DNA of 64,000 nt from Acidaminococcus massiliensis (GCF_900095825.1 NZ_LT608315.1:983873-1047872); one strand, 5' to 3'; shown: positions 1-7,658, counted from the first letter of the stretch. Program-made: numbers and translations. Notes: generated from the sequence alone by a model not told the origin.

Positions 1-493
1 AAAGGACTTCCCGCATGAGCAGTTTGCTTTGGATGAAATGGGACTGCTTTTTGGGCGCACCCAAAATAATGATGTCCAGCTGGTTGTTCAGCAGCATTTC
101 CTTCAGCTGCGAGGAATTGGCACTGGCTACCCGCAGCTGTACTTTGGGAAAAAGCTGACTGTATTCTTCAATCAGATTGGGCATCAGGATCCGGAAGCGG
201 CCCTCCGTGGTTCCCAGACGGATGATTCCTGCATTTTCCTTTTTGCTTTCTGCAAAAGCTTGGGTAAGACTGTTTTCCAGGGCTTCCACCTGGCGTACGG
301 TATCAAGGAATTCCCGGCCTTCCGGAGTCAGGGAAAACTGCGGCTTCCGGTGGAAGAGGGCTACCCCGCATTCCTGTTCCAGTTTGGATAAATAACGGCT
401 CAGCGCCTGATGGGTGATATGGAGCTTTTCGGCTGCCCGGGTCACGTTGTTTTCTTCGGCCAGCAAGAGAAAGTAAGGATAATTTTCAAACAT
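1..493 (-). CDS. LysR-family transcriptional regulator, 3' part beyond window
   Basis: Reading leftwards from an ATG at 491-493, an open frame runs off the window start. The first 60 residues form a typical LysR winged helix-turn-helix (MFENYPYFLLLAEENNVTRA, then a recognition helix around HQALSRYLSKLE). After a linker helix the effector domain begins with IIRLGTTEGRFRILMPNLI. Only about 164 residues are visible; LysR proteins are usually near 300, so roughly half is missing. No target gene is visible: the next gene rightwards is the ATPase at 779, about 285 bases away and divergently arranged, so it is only a possible target. Family assignment is firm, specificity unknown. Confidence 0.85.
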   Translation of the reverse strand, partial: MFENYPYFLLLAEENNVTRAAEKLHITHQALSRYLSKLEQECGVALFHRKPQFSLTPEGREFLDTVRQVEALENSLTQAFAESKKENAGIIRLGTTEGRFRILMPNLIEEYSQLFPKVQLRVASANSSQLKEMLLNNQLDIIILGAPKKQSHFIQSKLLMREVL

Positions 494-668
494 AGAGATT
501 CTCCTTATAGGGAAAAATAAGGGGTTACTGCCATATTGCTGATTCCATTTTACCATCCACCAAGAAAATCTCAACCATCCCGGATGGAAGATTCCTTCCG
601 GCAGGCCTGGTAAGCCGGCTGCTCTACAGAGATTACCGGGACTTCTGAACGGAGAAGATTTCAGATTA

Positions 669-747
669 AAAGTTTTTAATATAGAAAATAATAAATAAGG
701 AGAATCGAAAGTTTTTATTTTTCATATTAAAAACTTTCGATTTTTTT
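669..747 (+). promoter_or_regulatory. two overlapping, mutually exclusive hairpins ahead of the ATPase gene
   Basis: Bases 705-716 and 729-740 are perfect 12-nt inverted arms followed by seven T (741-747), which looks like an intrinsic terminator. The right arm region 724-737 is also perfectly complementary to 669-682 (14 nt). The two pairings share 729-737, so they cannot form together. This is the layout of an attenuator or of an antisense-type switch; no known riboswitch class is recognised. Confidence 0.5.
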
Positions 748-778
748 ATGATAGAATTTAAGAAAGGAAGTGAGTCTT

Positions 779-1963
779 ATGATTTTGAGACAGCAATATC
801 TACAAAAATTGGCAAAACTCCAGGATAAACAACTTATCAAGGTTGTTACGGGAGTACGTCGGTGCGGAAAGTCCACTCTTTTACAGCAGTTCCAGGAACA
901 GCTCCAGCAGCAGGGAGTGGAAAGCAGTCAAATTATTTCCATCAACTTTGAAAAACTCGAATATGAACCGCTTCTGGAATATCATAAGCTCCATGACTTT
1001 ATTGTTGAACGGCTGCAGCCGGGAAAAACGAATTATGTTTTCCTGGATGAAATTCAGTTGGTAGATGACTTCCAGAAAGCTGTAGATTCTCTGTATGTCC
1101 GGCCTCAGGTTGACTTATACATTACGGGATCCAATGCTCGGCTGTTGTCCGGCGAACTGGCCACTTTGCTCAGCGGCCGTTTTGTAGAGATCCAGATGCT
1201 GCCCTTATCTTTTCGAGAATATCAGCAGTTGACCGGGAAAGAAACAGCTACAGCCTGGAGGGAATATTACAGCTGGGGCGGCTTTCCTTATCTGCCGTCC
1301 ATCGAAGCGGAAGAAATCCGATATGATTATCTCCAGGGAATCTATTCTACTATTCTCCTGAAAGACCTGGTCCAGCGGAAAAAAATCCAGGATGTCGAGT
1401 TGTTGGAAAATATCATCCGATTTCTGGTGGACAATGTGGGGAATCTTGTCTCCTTTTCCAAAATTGCGGGATATCTGGTTTCCCATGGACGAAAGACGTC
1501 CTCCCAGACCATTGAACGGTATGTGAGAGCCCTGGAAGACGCCTTTTTTCTGTACAAGGCGTCTCGGTATGATATCAGGGGAAAAGAACAGCTAAAATCT
1601 TTGGAAAAATACTATGTGGTGGATATGGGGTTCCGCCATCTGCTGATGGGAAACAGACGGTCAGATATTGGCCATATCCTGGAAAACATCGTATACTTGG
1701 AATTGCTTCGGCGGGGATTTCGGGTGTATGTAGGTAAAGTCAATGAACTGAAAGTGGATTTCATTGCCGAAAGAGACGGAGAACGGCAGTATTATCAGGT
1801 TTCAGCCAGTGTGATGGACCCGCGGACTTTTGCAAGAGAAATCGCGCCGCTCAAGCAGATCCGAGACAATTATCCAAAGACCTTGCTGACCTTGGATACG
1901 CTGCCTCAGGAAGAGGACGGGATTCCACAGAAAAATATCCTGGAGTTTTTGCTGGAATCATAA
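779..1963 (+). CDS. AAA ATPase with DUF4143 C-terminal domain
   Basis: The protein (394 aa from ATG 779) has a Walker A motif GVRRCGKSTLL near residue 30, a Walker B motif FLDEIQ near residue 95, and the sensor-like stretch ITGSNARLLSGE followed by LLSGRFVEI and PLSFREY, all characteristic of the AAA_14 ATPases that carry a DUF4143 domain. The C-terminal third (VDMGFRHLLMG, ENIVYLELLRRG, VDFIA) fits DUF4143, which resembles a nuclease-type fold. A GTG at 770 is also in frame, but the AAAGGAAG at 763-770 is well spaced only for ATG 779. Members of this family are common in anaerobes, often patchy and in many copies; their role is poorly known. It stands alone, behind the competing hairpins at 669-747. 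Confidence 0.85.
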   Translation: MILRQQYLQKLAKLQDKQLIKVVTGVRRCGKSTLLQQFQEQLQQQGVESSQIISINFEKLEYEPLLEYHKLHDFIVERLQPGKTNYVFLDEIQLVDDFQKAVDSLYVRPQVDLYITGSNARLLSGELATLLSGRFVEIQMLPLSFREYQQLTGKETATAWREYYSWGGFPYLPSIEAEEIRYDYLQGIYSTILLKDLVQRKKIQDVELLENIIRFLVDNVGNLVSFSKIAGYLVSHGRKTSSQTIERYVRALEDAFFLYKASRYDIRGKEQLKSLEKYYVVDMGFRHLLMGNRRSDIGHILENIVYLELLRRGFRVYVGKVNELKVDFIAERDGERQYYQVSASVMDPRTFAREIAPLKQIRDNYPKTLLTLDTLPQEEDGIPQKNILEFLLES

Positions 1964-2029
1964 TGTAAAAAGAAAGGATTCCAACGTTGCGGCAGGGATG
2001 AAAATCTGAAAAAGAAAATAAAAAAGTCC

Positions 2030-2058
2030 TTGCATTTTCCAGGGTTCCGCCGTATACT
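2030..2058 (+). promoter_or_regulatory. promoter of the left tRNA-Gln
   Basis: A -35 box TTGCAT (2030-2035) and a -10 box TATACT (2053-2058) are separated by 17 bases, about 36 bases ahead of the tRNA. Confidence 0.7.
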
Positions 2059-2093
2059 ATAAAAGTACTCTTTGAGAGAGCAAGAGTATTTAC

Positions 2094-2167
2094 TCCGGGA
2101 TGGTGTAATGGTAGCACAGGAGATTCTGGATCTTCTAGTCTGGGTTCGAGCCCTAGTCCCGGAGCCA
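2094..2167 (+). tRNA. tRNA-Gln (CTG), left copy
   Basis: A 74-nt cloverleaf with a perfect acceptor stem (TCCGGGA/TCCCGGA), D arm, anticodon loop TTCTGGA giving CTG, T arm CTGGG/CCTAG and an encoded CCA end. It is identical to the copy at 7431-7504. GatCAB encoded at 31-34 kb would be the amidation route to Gln-tRNA. Confidence 0.92.
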
Positions 2168-2191
2168 TTTTTTTATCTTGGCGCCATGGTC
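2094..2191 (+). repeat. left 98-bp direct repeat (att site) of the tRNA-integrated element
   Basis: These 98 bases recur without a difference at 7431-7528. The repeat holds the whole tRNA-Gln, the 12-base spacer and the first 12 bases of tRNA-Glu. Sequence identity stops abruptly on both sides, as expected for att sites made by site-specific integration. Confidence 0.85.
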
Positions 2192-2268
2192 GACAGCTTG
2201 CAAGCAAGCAGCAGCTAAGACGTCGCGAAACAAGGCGTGGCCACGAGTTTGCTTCTCTCACCGCTACA
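2180..2268 (+). pseudogene. decayed tRNA-Glu at the left end of the element
   Basis: After the first 12 bases of tRNA-Glu there is a 21-base insertion (from 2192), then blocks matching the intact tRNA-Glu at 7517-7591 in the same order: CTAAGACGTCGC, CAAGGCG, CACGAGTT, TTCTC and GCTA. The anticodon loop is destroyed. It reads as a degraded tRNA-Glu copy that was part of the element's attachment region. Confidence 0.65.
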
Positions 2269-2285
2269 AACCAATAGGAAACTTT

Positions 2286-2321
2286 AAGGCACTTAGGACA
2301 TATGTTCTAGGTGTCTTTTTT
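2286..2321 (+). terminator. intrinsic terminator after left tRNA region
   Basis: Bases 2286-2301 pair with 2302-2317, allowing three G-U pairs, and run into a T tract to 2321. It would stop tRNA transcription before the recombinase gene. Confidence 0.7.
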
Positions 2322-2506
2322 GCGTTGCTATCACACATAGAAGCACAAGAGACTAGATTCTTAACGTCTTTCTGTGTGACCAAAAGGGGGTATGTGTTAT
2401 CGAAAAGAGCCAAAAATACAGCCTTCAAGAGTCCCTGCAACTGTTCTATAGGCGCTGCATTGGCCTCAATTTAGCAGGTAGCACCCTAGAGAACTACAGG
2501 AAACAT

Positions 2507-3349
2507 TTGACCGACTATCTGTTATTCCTTTCTCAGACAAAGAATATAGAGACCATAGCAGAGACCACGAACAACACCATTCTACAATACCTTAAAAGCC
2601 TAAGAGGAAGGGGACTTTCACCTGTCACAGTGTCAGATAGGTTCATTGTATTGCGTGTCTTTTACAGCTTTTTGGTGGAATGGGGCTATCTGGAAAGCAA
2701 TCCCATGGAACACTTAAGGAAGCCTAAAGTTCCTAAGAGACACGCCAGGACGTTCACCACAAGCGAAATAATGGCAATCCTCAAGAGTTATGATAAGACC
2801 ACATTCTTAGGTTATAGGAATTACACGATTATGTGTATCCTATTCAGTACAGGTATGAGAAAGACAGAACTATTAAAGTTATCTGTCTTAGATATTCACC
2901 TGCAGGAATGCTTCTTAGTTGTGTTACATGGAAAGGGTGATAAGACAAGAGAAATACCTATTGGGCTATCATTGAGACGTATTCTAAAGAAGTACCTCAG
3001 AGACAGGGAAGAAGTGTTGCAGGAACATAGTTCTTTCACACCTCAATTCCTTGTGACTTTTACAGGGAAACCTTTGACAGCCTCAGGGCTTGACACAGTA
3101 TTCAAGCGTCTAAAAGAAAGTATGAGAGGCCTAGGGATACCTGCAAGTCGCCTATCAGCTCACACATGGCGCCATACGTTCGCTAAGACCTTTTTACTGA
3201 ATGGCGGTGACCTATTCACCCTACAGAAAATACTAGGTCATGAAGACGTGTCAACGACAAAGATTTATGTTGAATACACCAACAAAGAACTGAAAGTCCA
3301 GAACGACAAATACAATCCTTTGGATAATAACCAATGGCAATACCTGTGA
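2507..3349 (+). CDS. tyrosine recombinase (phage-type integrase)
   Basis: The C-terminal catalytic domain is clear: STGMRKTELLKLSV holds the first Arg, KGDKTREIPI the Lys strand, HTWRHTFAKTF the His-x-x-Arg pair, LGHEDVSTTKIYVEYT the second His and the nucleophilic Tyr. The SAM-like N-terminal core domain begins before the only standard in-frame start (TTG 2507): the same frame is open upstream from 2357 and encodes SLQESLQLFYRRC and GSTLENYRKHL, typical recombinase residues. No ATG, GTG or TTG lies there, so translation may begin at ATC 2399 or ATT 2357, or by a frameshift, or the gene may be 5'-damaged. It most probably catalyses integration and excision at the 98-bp repeats. Confidence 0.85.
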   Translation: MTDYLLFLSQTKNIETIAETTNNTILQYLKSLRGRGLSPVTVSDRFIVLRVFYSFLVEWGYLESNPMEHLRKPKVPKRHARTFTTSEIMAILKSYDKTTFLGYRNYTIMCILFSTGMRKTELLKLSVLDIHLQECFLVVLHGKGDKTREIPIGLSLRRILKKYLRDREEVLQEHSSFTPQFLVTFTGKPLTASGLDTVFKRLKESMRGLGIPASRLSAHTWRHTFAKTFLLNGGDLFTLQKILGHEDVSTTKIYVEYTNKELKVQNDKYNPLDNNQWQYL

Positions 3350-3371
3350 ATAAGAAGGGAGACCAAAGACT

Positions 3372-3896
3372 ATGGAAAGAACTACCGATAATGGCTTGCT
3401 TACATTCCATGAAATCACAGAGGAAGAGTACCTAAAACGGTATGTTATGGGTAAAGGTTCCTATATGACCTATAAGGAATTTGCTCAGAATATAGGGTGG
3501 GACCACAATAAAACAGACTTCCTTAAGACCTGTGTAAATCAGATGACCAATGAAACCATTAAGGAACTTATGGTCACTGGAAAGTTAACCTTTTACAGCC
3601 GTATGATATGGGATGAAGGTTTGTGGCTTATGTGGGATGGTGAATACAGAGACACTGTTACAATGAATCGTATGTATGACAAATTGTTGCCAGAGGTGGA
3701 ACTAATTGATATCACAGAGCCAGTAGAGGAGCTTTTAAGTGACTATATAGGAAGCAAGGTCAGCCTAAAGAAAGCCTTAAATCTTTCTCCTACTCACACA
3801 TGGAAAGCAGTTCAAGAAATGACAGCTACCACAGCAGAGAATCTTTCTTATGCTTTGTGGGGTTATAGTGGTGGTGTTTACATTCAGAACATTTAG
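3372..3896 (+). CDS. protein of unknown function in the integrated element (174 aa)
   Basis: It starts at ATG 3372, 22 bases after the recombinase stop, behind a GAAGGGAG ribosome-binding site, so it is probably co-transcribed with the recombinase. The sequence is rich in Trp, Tyr, Met and Thr, has no signal peptide or transmembrane segment, and shows a stretch resembling a small DNA-binding helix pair near residues 130-150 (SKVSLKKALNLSPTHTWKAV). I do not recognise the family. Position after an integrase would fit an excision or copy-control factor, but nothing in the sequence proves this. Confidence 0.6.
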   Translation: MERTTDNGLLTFHEITEEEYLKRYVMGKGSYMTYKEFAQNIGWDHNKTDFLKTCVNQMTNETIKELMVTGKLTFYSRMIWDEGLWLMWDGEYRDTVTMNRMYDKLLPEVELIDITEPVEELLSDYIGSKVSLKKALNLSPTHTWKAVQEMTATTAENLSYALWGYSGGVYIQNI

Positions 3897-4666
3897 AGGA
3901 TACTATATAAGATACCATGTGATACCTTATAGTTACTCTAAGTTGCCTCATGACACAGTGAAAGGATAAAAGACAGTAGGAAGTTAAGACAAAAGTTTAT
4001 AAAAACAGATAGAAGTAGATAGAAGTATAAATAGTAATTATTATTAAATTACTTTGTTTATTACCTCTGTCTACTTCCTTTTTATTTTATATGAGCTGTG
4101 TGAATACCTCTCCTATTAGTCGCCATGAGTTTACTATAGCTGCTATGAGACACTGAAGAATTCAGTAACTCATAGTTTCCTATAAGGTAACTCATGGAAA
4201 CTAATACATGACAAAAGTAGATGATACACAACTACCACCTTGTTCACCTTCTTTGTTGTCTATTACCTTTTTCCTTTTACAAAAACAACTACAACAACTA
4301 CCACCTTTGTCTTTTAAAAAAAGAGGTATAAAGTGTTAAAGGTTTTGAAGGTGGTATAAGTTTTTGAACATGGTAGAGGTAGTAGAGGACATATACTTTA
4401 GATACTGCATGGAATCCATTAGTTACCATATGGAATCTATGTATCTGTGTGATTCTCCCTATAGTGGGGGAAAAGTTTAGAAAAAAGCCCCCAAAAGTGA
4501 AAAAAGAAGTAGTATTTATGCGCTTCTACAGCCTTTTCCCTTAAAATATATAAAGAGAAAGTATAGGTAGTTGTGAATAAAAACTATAAGAAAACTGAAG
4601 CCCAAAAGTTACAATAATAAAAAATAAACAATAAAAGTGTAAACAAAGTATATTTTCCCTTTGCCT
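3897..4666. other. 770-base AT-rich non-coding stretch with repeats
   Basis: No credible gene is present. A 14-bp direct repeat (ACAACTACCACCTT) lies at 4228-4241 and 4294-4307, and part of it recurs inverted at 4348-4356. Near 4006-4025 the unit GATAGAAGTA is repeated. Long A and T runs flank these. Repeats of this kind beside a helicase gene could be a replication origin or a recombination control region; this is inference. Confidence 0.4.
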
Positions 4667-5998
4667 TTATTCTTCTAACCACTGTGTGAATAAGTTCCTC
4701 ATTCTCTCAGAGGGCAAGTATAAATGTATGGGGCTGTTGCTGTCATGAACACGGATATTTGAACGCCATACAAATTGTATAAGAAGTGACAAAGACCAAT
4801 TGTCAGCGTCTATAGGCTGTCCTAAAGTCTTCCAAAGGTTAGCAGTAAAGGGATTTAAGCATTTATTCACCCCGTACAGAATGGCTGTCTTGCTGTCATA
4901 TTCATTGGTCGCAAGTGCATTGTGTGCCAGGAAGTTATTTTTTGTGAGTCCCTTTTTACCATTGGTCAGCTTTCTTTCAGCCTCTTTGAAAGTTGTCCAT
5001 AAAATTTCATCACTTTTATACAATCTGGAAAAACTACTCATAGTATCTTTTAGCCTTTTTATATCCTTCTGTGTAGCTTTCTGGTGATACCATGAATAAG
5101 ATAATTCATAGCCTTTGTAACTTTTGGAATCTGGAATGGGCTCTACAATCATTCTTTCTAATCCTTTTGGCTTATCTCTTTTCAGACCTTCTATGAATGC
5201 TGTCATTTCCTCATTCACATGGTAGAAGGTAATAGGAAGGTGTGATAAGTTACAGTAGGCATTAAAGAAGCTGTATTCTGTTCTGTAACTCATGATGGTG
5301 ACAGTATCAAAGCAAGACCAAAAGTCTGCAGGTATAAAGTATTTGAGTTTAAGTTTATTGTCTTGCTTAATCCCATACACGTCATGCTGTTTGAAGAAGT
5401 CTCTAAAGCTGTCGTAAATTGTCCCTGTGTTGCCATAAGGGTTAGTATACAGTCTATGTGGGCTGTCTTCTGCCCCCTTCAATAACAGCCCTAAGGCTTC
5501 CATATTGTCTAAGTCTTTTTCACTCAGATTTTCCACAGGAACATAGAGTCCAGAAGATAACAGCCTATCAAGTTTTGAATCTGTGTCACTATCTCCTGTC
5601 TTTTCCTGCAACTCTTGTAATACTGTGGGTTCTTCATCGATGAACAAAGAGTACTTATAGGGAAAATTGGGGGCTGTTAAGGTGTCGTAAATGCGGGAAA
5701 AAGAACGTTGTAACAGTTCATGGGTGATAAAAACATTCTCACCATGGGGCAATAAGGTTCCTATAAGTTCTTTCCCCTTCCCCCTCTCTCTGGTGGGCTG
5801 TGTTACGTTTACCCCCATACCCTTCAGGCATTCCATGTTTGTTTCTATTTCTTTGATATAGGGTGATACACAGATAAATCTTTCCTTGTGGTCATCTTTG
5901 AATTGGCTGTACCTTTCCCCTAAGATATGCATTAGTGCAGTGGTTTTCCCTGCTCCTGTAGGGGCATCAACAATTCTAATTTCCTTCTTTTCTTTCAT
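4667..5998 (-). CDS. helicase-like P-loop ATPase of the integrated element
   Basis: The 443-aa product opens with a Walker A motif DAPTGAGKTTALMHIL (residues 10-25), followed by VSPYIKEIETN (like helicase motif Ia), a Walker B-like LFIDEEPTVL near residue 125, and near the C-terminus QFVWRSNIRV, which resembles the Gln/Arg motif VI of superfamily 2 helicases. The middle shows little similarity to anything I know. It is convergent with the recombinase operon and preceded on its own side by an imperfect tandem repeat at 6011-6112. A role in replication or mobilisation of the element is likely; a defence role cannot be excluded. Codon use is AT-rich, unlike the chromosomal genes. Confidence 0.65.
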   Translation of the reverse strand: MKEKKEIRIVDAPTGAGKTTALMHILGERYSQFKDDHKERFICVSPYIKEIETNMECLKGMGVNVTQPTRERGKGKELIGTLLPHGENVFITHELLQRSFSRIYDTLTAPNFPYKYSLFIDEEPTVLQELQEKTGDSDTDSKLDRLLSSGLYVPVENLSEKDLDNMEALGLLLKGAEDSPHRLYTNPYGNTGTIYDSFRDFFKQHDVYGIKQDNKLKLKYFIPADFWSCFDTVTIMSYRTEYSFFNAYCNLSHLPITFYHVNEEMTAFIEGLKRDKPKGLERMIVEPIPDSKSYKGYELSYSWYHQKATQKDIKRLKDTMSSFSRLYKSDEILWTTFKEAERKLTNGKKGLTKNNFLAHNALATNEYDSKTAILYGVNKCLNPFTANLWKTLGQPIDADNWSLSLLIQFVWRSNIRVHDSNSPIHLYLPSERMRNLFTQWLEE

Positions 5999-6010
5999 GG
6001 TTATTGCTCC

Positions 6011-6112
6011 TTTCTTTCTTCACTATGTGGGCCACTTAAAATTATCTGACAATTCCATGTGACTATCTTCTTTCTTCCCCTATGTGTGCCACCTTAAATT
6101 ATCTGATAATTC
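6011..6112. repeat. imperfect tandem repeat upstream of the helicase-like gene
   Basis: A unit of about 45 bases (6011-6055) recurs at 6067-6112. Both copies contain CTTTCTT, CTATGTG, GCCAC, TTAAA and ATTATCTGA in the same order. The first copy begins 13 bases upstream of the helicase start, so it may be an operator or iteron pair controlling that gene. Confidence 0.5.
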
Positions 6113-6564
6113 TGTTACAAATATTACACAATAACATTGAAAGAGTGAGAACCTATGCCACTGTTCCACTTAGAGAAAAGAAGAACTTCCTTCTTTGTGT
6201 GTGATACCTTTTGTTTACCCTTTAGCCAACTTCACACCTTGCGTTTAAATCGTTTATAAGCCTCTTTATTTTAATGTGAATGGAATTCACCTACAAAACT
6301 ATAAAACCTCTCAGAAACGAAATATGGAAGCGTGAGAGGCATTGTAGAGAGACCAAAAGTGTGGGGAGAAATCACGGGGGTTACTAAAGTGTTCCCATGT
6401 GTCAAAAGGCACACTTTTAGACAGAGAGAATTTAGAGTTATCTTTACGTGTCTAAAAGTTAAACAAAGGATATTGAAATACACCAAAAATAAGATTGACA
6501 TTTTGAAATACGCGAATTAGAATTAAATCATCACAAGAAATGAAAACAAAGGGAGTGAAAGACA
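6113..6564. other. non-coding stretch ahead of the serine recombinase
   Basis: No supported gene. The unit TTGAAATAC occurs twice (near 6474 and 6503) within 90 bases of the recombinase start, with further AT-rich inverted segments. A resolution site would be expected here, but I cannot define its boundaries. Confidence 0.3.
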
Positions 6565-7137
6565 ATGGCTAATGTGTGTTATATCAGAGTATCAACCAAA
6601 GACCAAAACACAGGGAGACAACACGCCTGCTTTACTGACAAAGGAATTAAGATTGATAAGACCTATGAAGAAAAGATAAGTGGGAAGGATAGACAAAGAC
6701 CACAGTTAAAGGCTATGATGGACTACGTGAGAGAGGGAGACACAGTATATATTGAAAGTATCAGCAGACTAGCAAGAAATACATTAGACTTCCTTAACAT
6801 TGTGGACGAACTCACAAAGAAGAAGGTAAACCTTATCAGCCTTAAGGAACAAATTGATACCACCACACCACAGGGAAGATTTATTCTTCACATATTTGCT
6901 TCTCTGTCTGAACTGGAAAGAGAGACCATAAGACAGAGACAAAGGGAAGGGATTGACCTGTGTCTTTCTGAACATAGGCCCTATGGTAGACCAAAGGTGA
7001 TTATTGATGACACATTCAAAGAAGCCTACAAAGAATGGAAAGCAGGAAAGGTAACAGCAGTGCAGGCAATGACCAAAGCAGGGATGAAGCCTAACACGTG
7101 GTATAGAAGAGTCAAAGAGTTTGAAGGGAGACAATGA
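6565..7137 (+). CDS. serine recombinase (resolvase/invertase family)
   Basis: A 190-aa protein with the resolvase catalytic domain: YIRVSTKDQNTGRQ holds the nucleophilic Ser10, ESISRLARNTLDFL carries the conserved Arg motif, TTTPQGRFILHIFASLSELERE is the hinge to the long E helix, and RQREGIDL precedes a short C-terminal helix-turn-helix (VTAVQAMTKAGMKPNTWYRRV). Length matches small resolvases rather than large serine integrases. ATG 6565 is preceded by GGGAGTGA. In an element that already has an integrase, it probably resolves multimers of a circular form; inversion is an alternative. A terminator follows directly. Confidence 0.9.
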   Translation: MANVCYIRVSTKDQNTGRQHACFTDKGIKIDKTYEEKISGKDRQRPQLKAMMDYVREGDTVYIESISRLARNTLDFLNIVDELTKKKVNLISLKEQIDTTTPQGRFILHIFASLSELERETIRQRQREGIDLCLSEHRPYGRPKVIIDDTFKEAYKEWKAGKVTAVQAMTKAGMKPNTWYRRVKEFEGRQ

Positions 7138-7141
7138 AATA

Positions 7142-7177
7142 AGGGTGACTGTCCTACATGTGATGGTCACTCTTTTT
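7142..7177 (+). terminator. intrinsic terminator after the serine recombinase
   Basis: Arms 7142-7149 and 7166-7173 (one G-U pair) are followed by T7173-7177. Confidence 0.6.
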
Positions 7178-7307
7178 CTGTGTGAATATACCTTTAGGCA
7201 TTTTTTGGCTGCCCCTGTGGTGTCTTGTGGGGGCTACGGGGGATTCACAGGAATGCGGGACGAATATATATGGGCTCACAGATTTTTTGTAAATTTTCAT
7301 TTTTAGG

Positions 7308-7337
7308 TTGACAGAGAGAAAAAGGGTGTAGTATACT
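7308..7337 (+). promoter_or_regulatory. outward promoter at the right end of the element
   Basis: TTGACA (7308-7313) and TATACT (7332-7337) with an 18-base gap point at the right tRNA-Gln/tRNA-Glu pair. The element thus appears to supply a strong promoter for the restored tRNAs. Confidence 0.65.
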
Positions 7338-7430
7338 ATTCAAGCAACACAAGAGATTCTTGAACTTTTACAAGTCCAAAAGTGCATTAGAGTTTCCCGA
7401 AAGGTAGTCGGGGCCTAATGTTTTGTTTCT

Positions 7431-7504
7431 TCCGGGATGGTGTAATGGTAGCACAGGAGATTCTGGATCTTCTAGTCTGGGTTCGAGCCCTAGTCCCGGA
7501 GCCA
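7431..7504 (+). tRNA. tRNA-Gln (CTG), right copy
   Basis: Identical in all 74 bases to the left copy, with anticodon CTG and encoded CCA. Confidence 0.92.
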
Positions 7505-7528
7505 TTTTTTTATCTTGGCGCCATGGTC
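7431..7528 (+). repeat. right 98-bp direct repeat (att site) of the element
   Basis: Identical to 2094-2191. It joins seamlessly to the rest of an intact tRNA-Glu, so this side represents the native junction. Confidence 0.85.
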
Positions 7529-7591
7529 AAGCGGCTAAGACGTCGCCCTCTCAAGGCGAAATCACGAGTTCGATTCTCGTTGGCGCTACCA
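7517..7591 (+). tRNA. tRNA-Glu (CTC)
   Basis: A 75-nt cloverleaf: acceptor GGCGCCA/TGGCGCT (one G-T pair), anticodon stem TCGCC/GGCGA around loop CTCTCAA, T arm ACGAG/CTCGT and CCA end. It follows tRNA-Gln by 12 bases, so both are probably one transcript. Confidence 0.92.
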
Positions 7592-7658
7592 GGTCAATAC
7601 GTAGGAATCCCCTATGGGCCATGCACTCGTGAGGATGGAACTGCATCATATAAAACGC

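Larger units (their letters stand above)
2094..7528 (+). mobile_element. low-GC integrated element at the tRNA-Gln/tRNA-Glu locus
   Basis: About 5.3 kb of AT-rich DNA lies between 98-bp identical repeats at 2094-2191 and 7431-7528. It encodes a tyrosine recombinase at the left end, a serine recombinase at the right end, a helicase-like ATPase on the opposite strand and one unknown protein. There is no relaxase, capsid, terminase or recognisable defence gene. The right repeat joins a full tRNA-Glu; the left one is followed by a decayed tRNA-Glu. The AT-rich stretches with repeats (3.9-4.7 and 6.0-6.5 kb) and the helicase suggest a plasmid-like replicating phase, which is inference. Its ends could not be confirmed against an empty site. 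Confidence 0.8.

Noticed and set aside
2178-2474. 98-codon open frame across the left tRNA remnant and terminator
   Set aside because: It begins in tRNA-Glu sequence, spans a terminator, and has no ribosome-binding site or recognisable protein features.
4006-4310. CRISPR-like array in the element's repeat-rich gap
   Set aside because: Repeats are 10-14 bp, irregularly spaced and few; no cas gene is present.
4667-5998. Anti-phage defence island reading of the element
   Set aside because: A single helicase-like gene without nuclease, toxin or other defence partner is not enough support.
6271-6520. Overlapping 62-76 codon frames upstream of the serine recombinase
   Set aside because: No ribosome-binding site, AT-driven composition, and repeats instead of coding signals.
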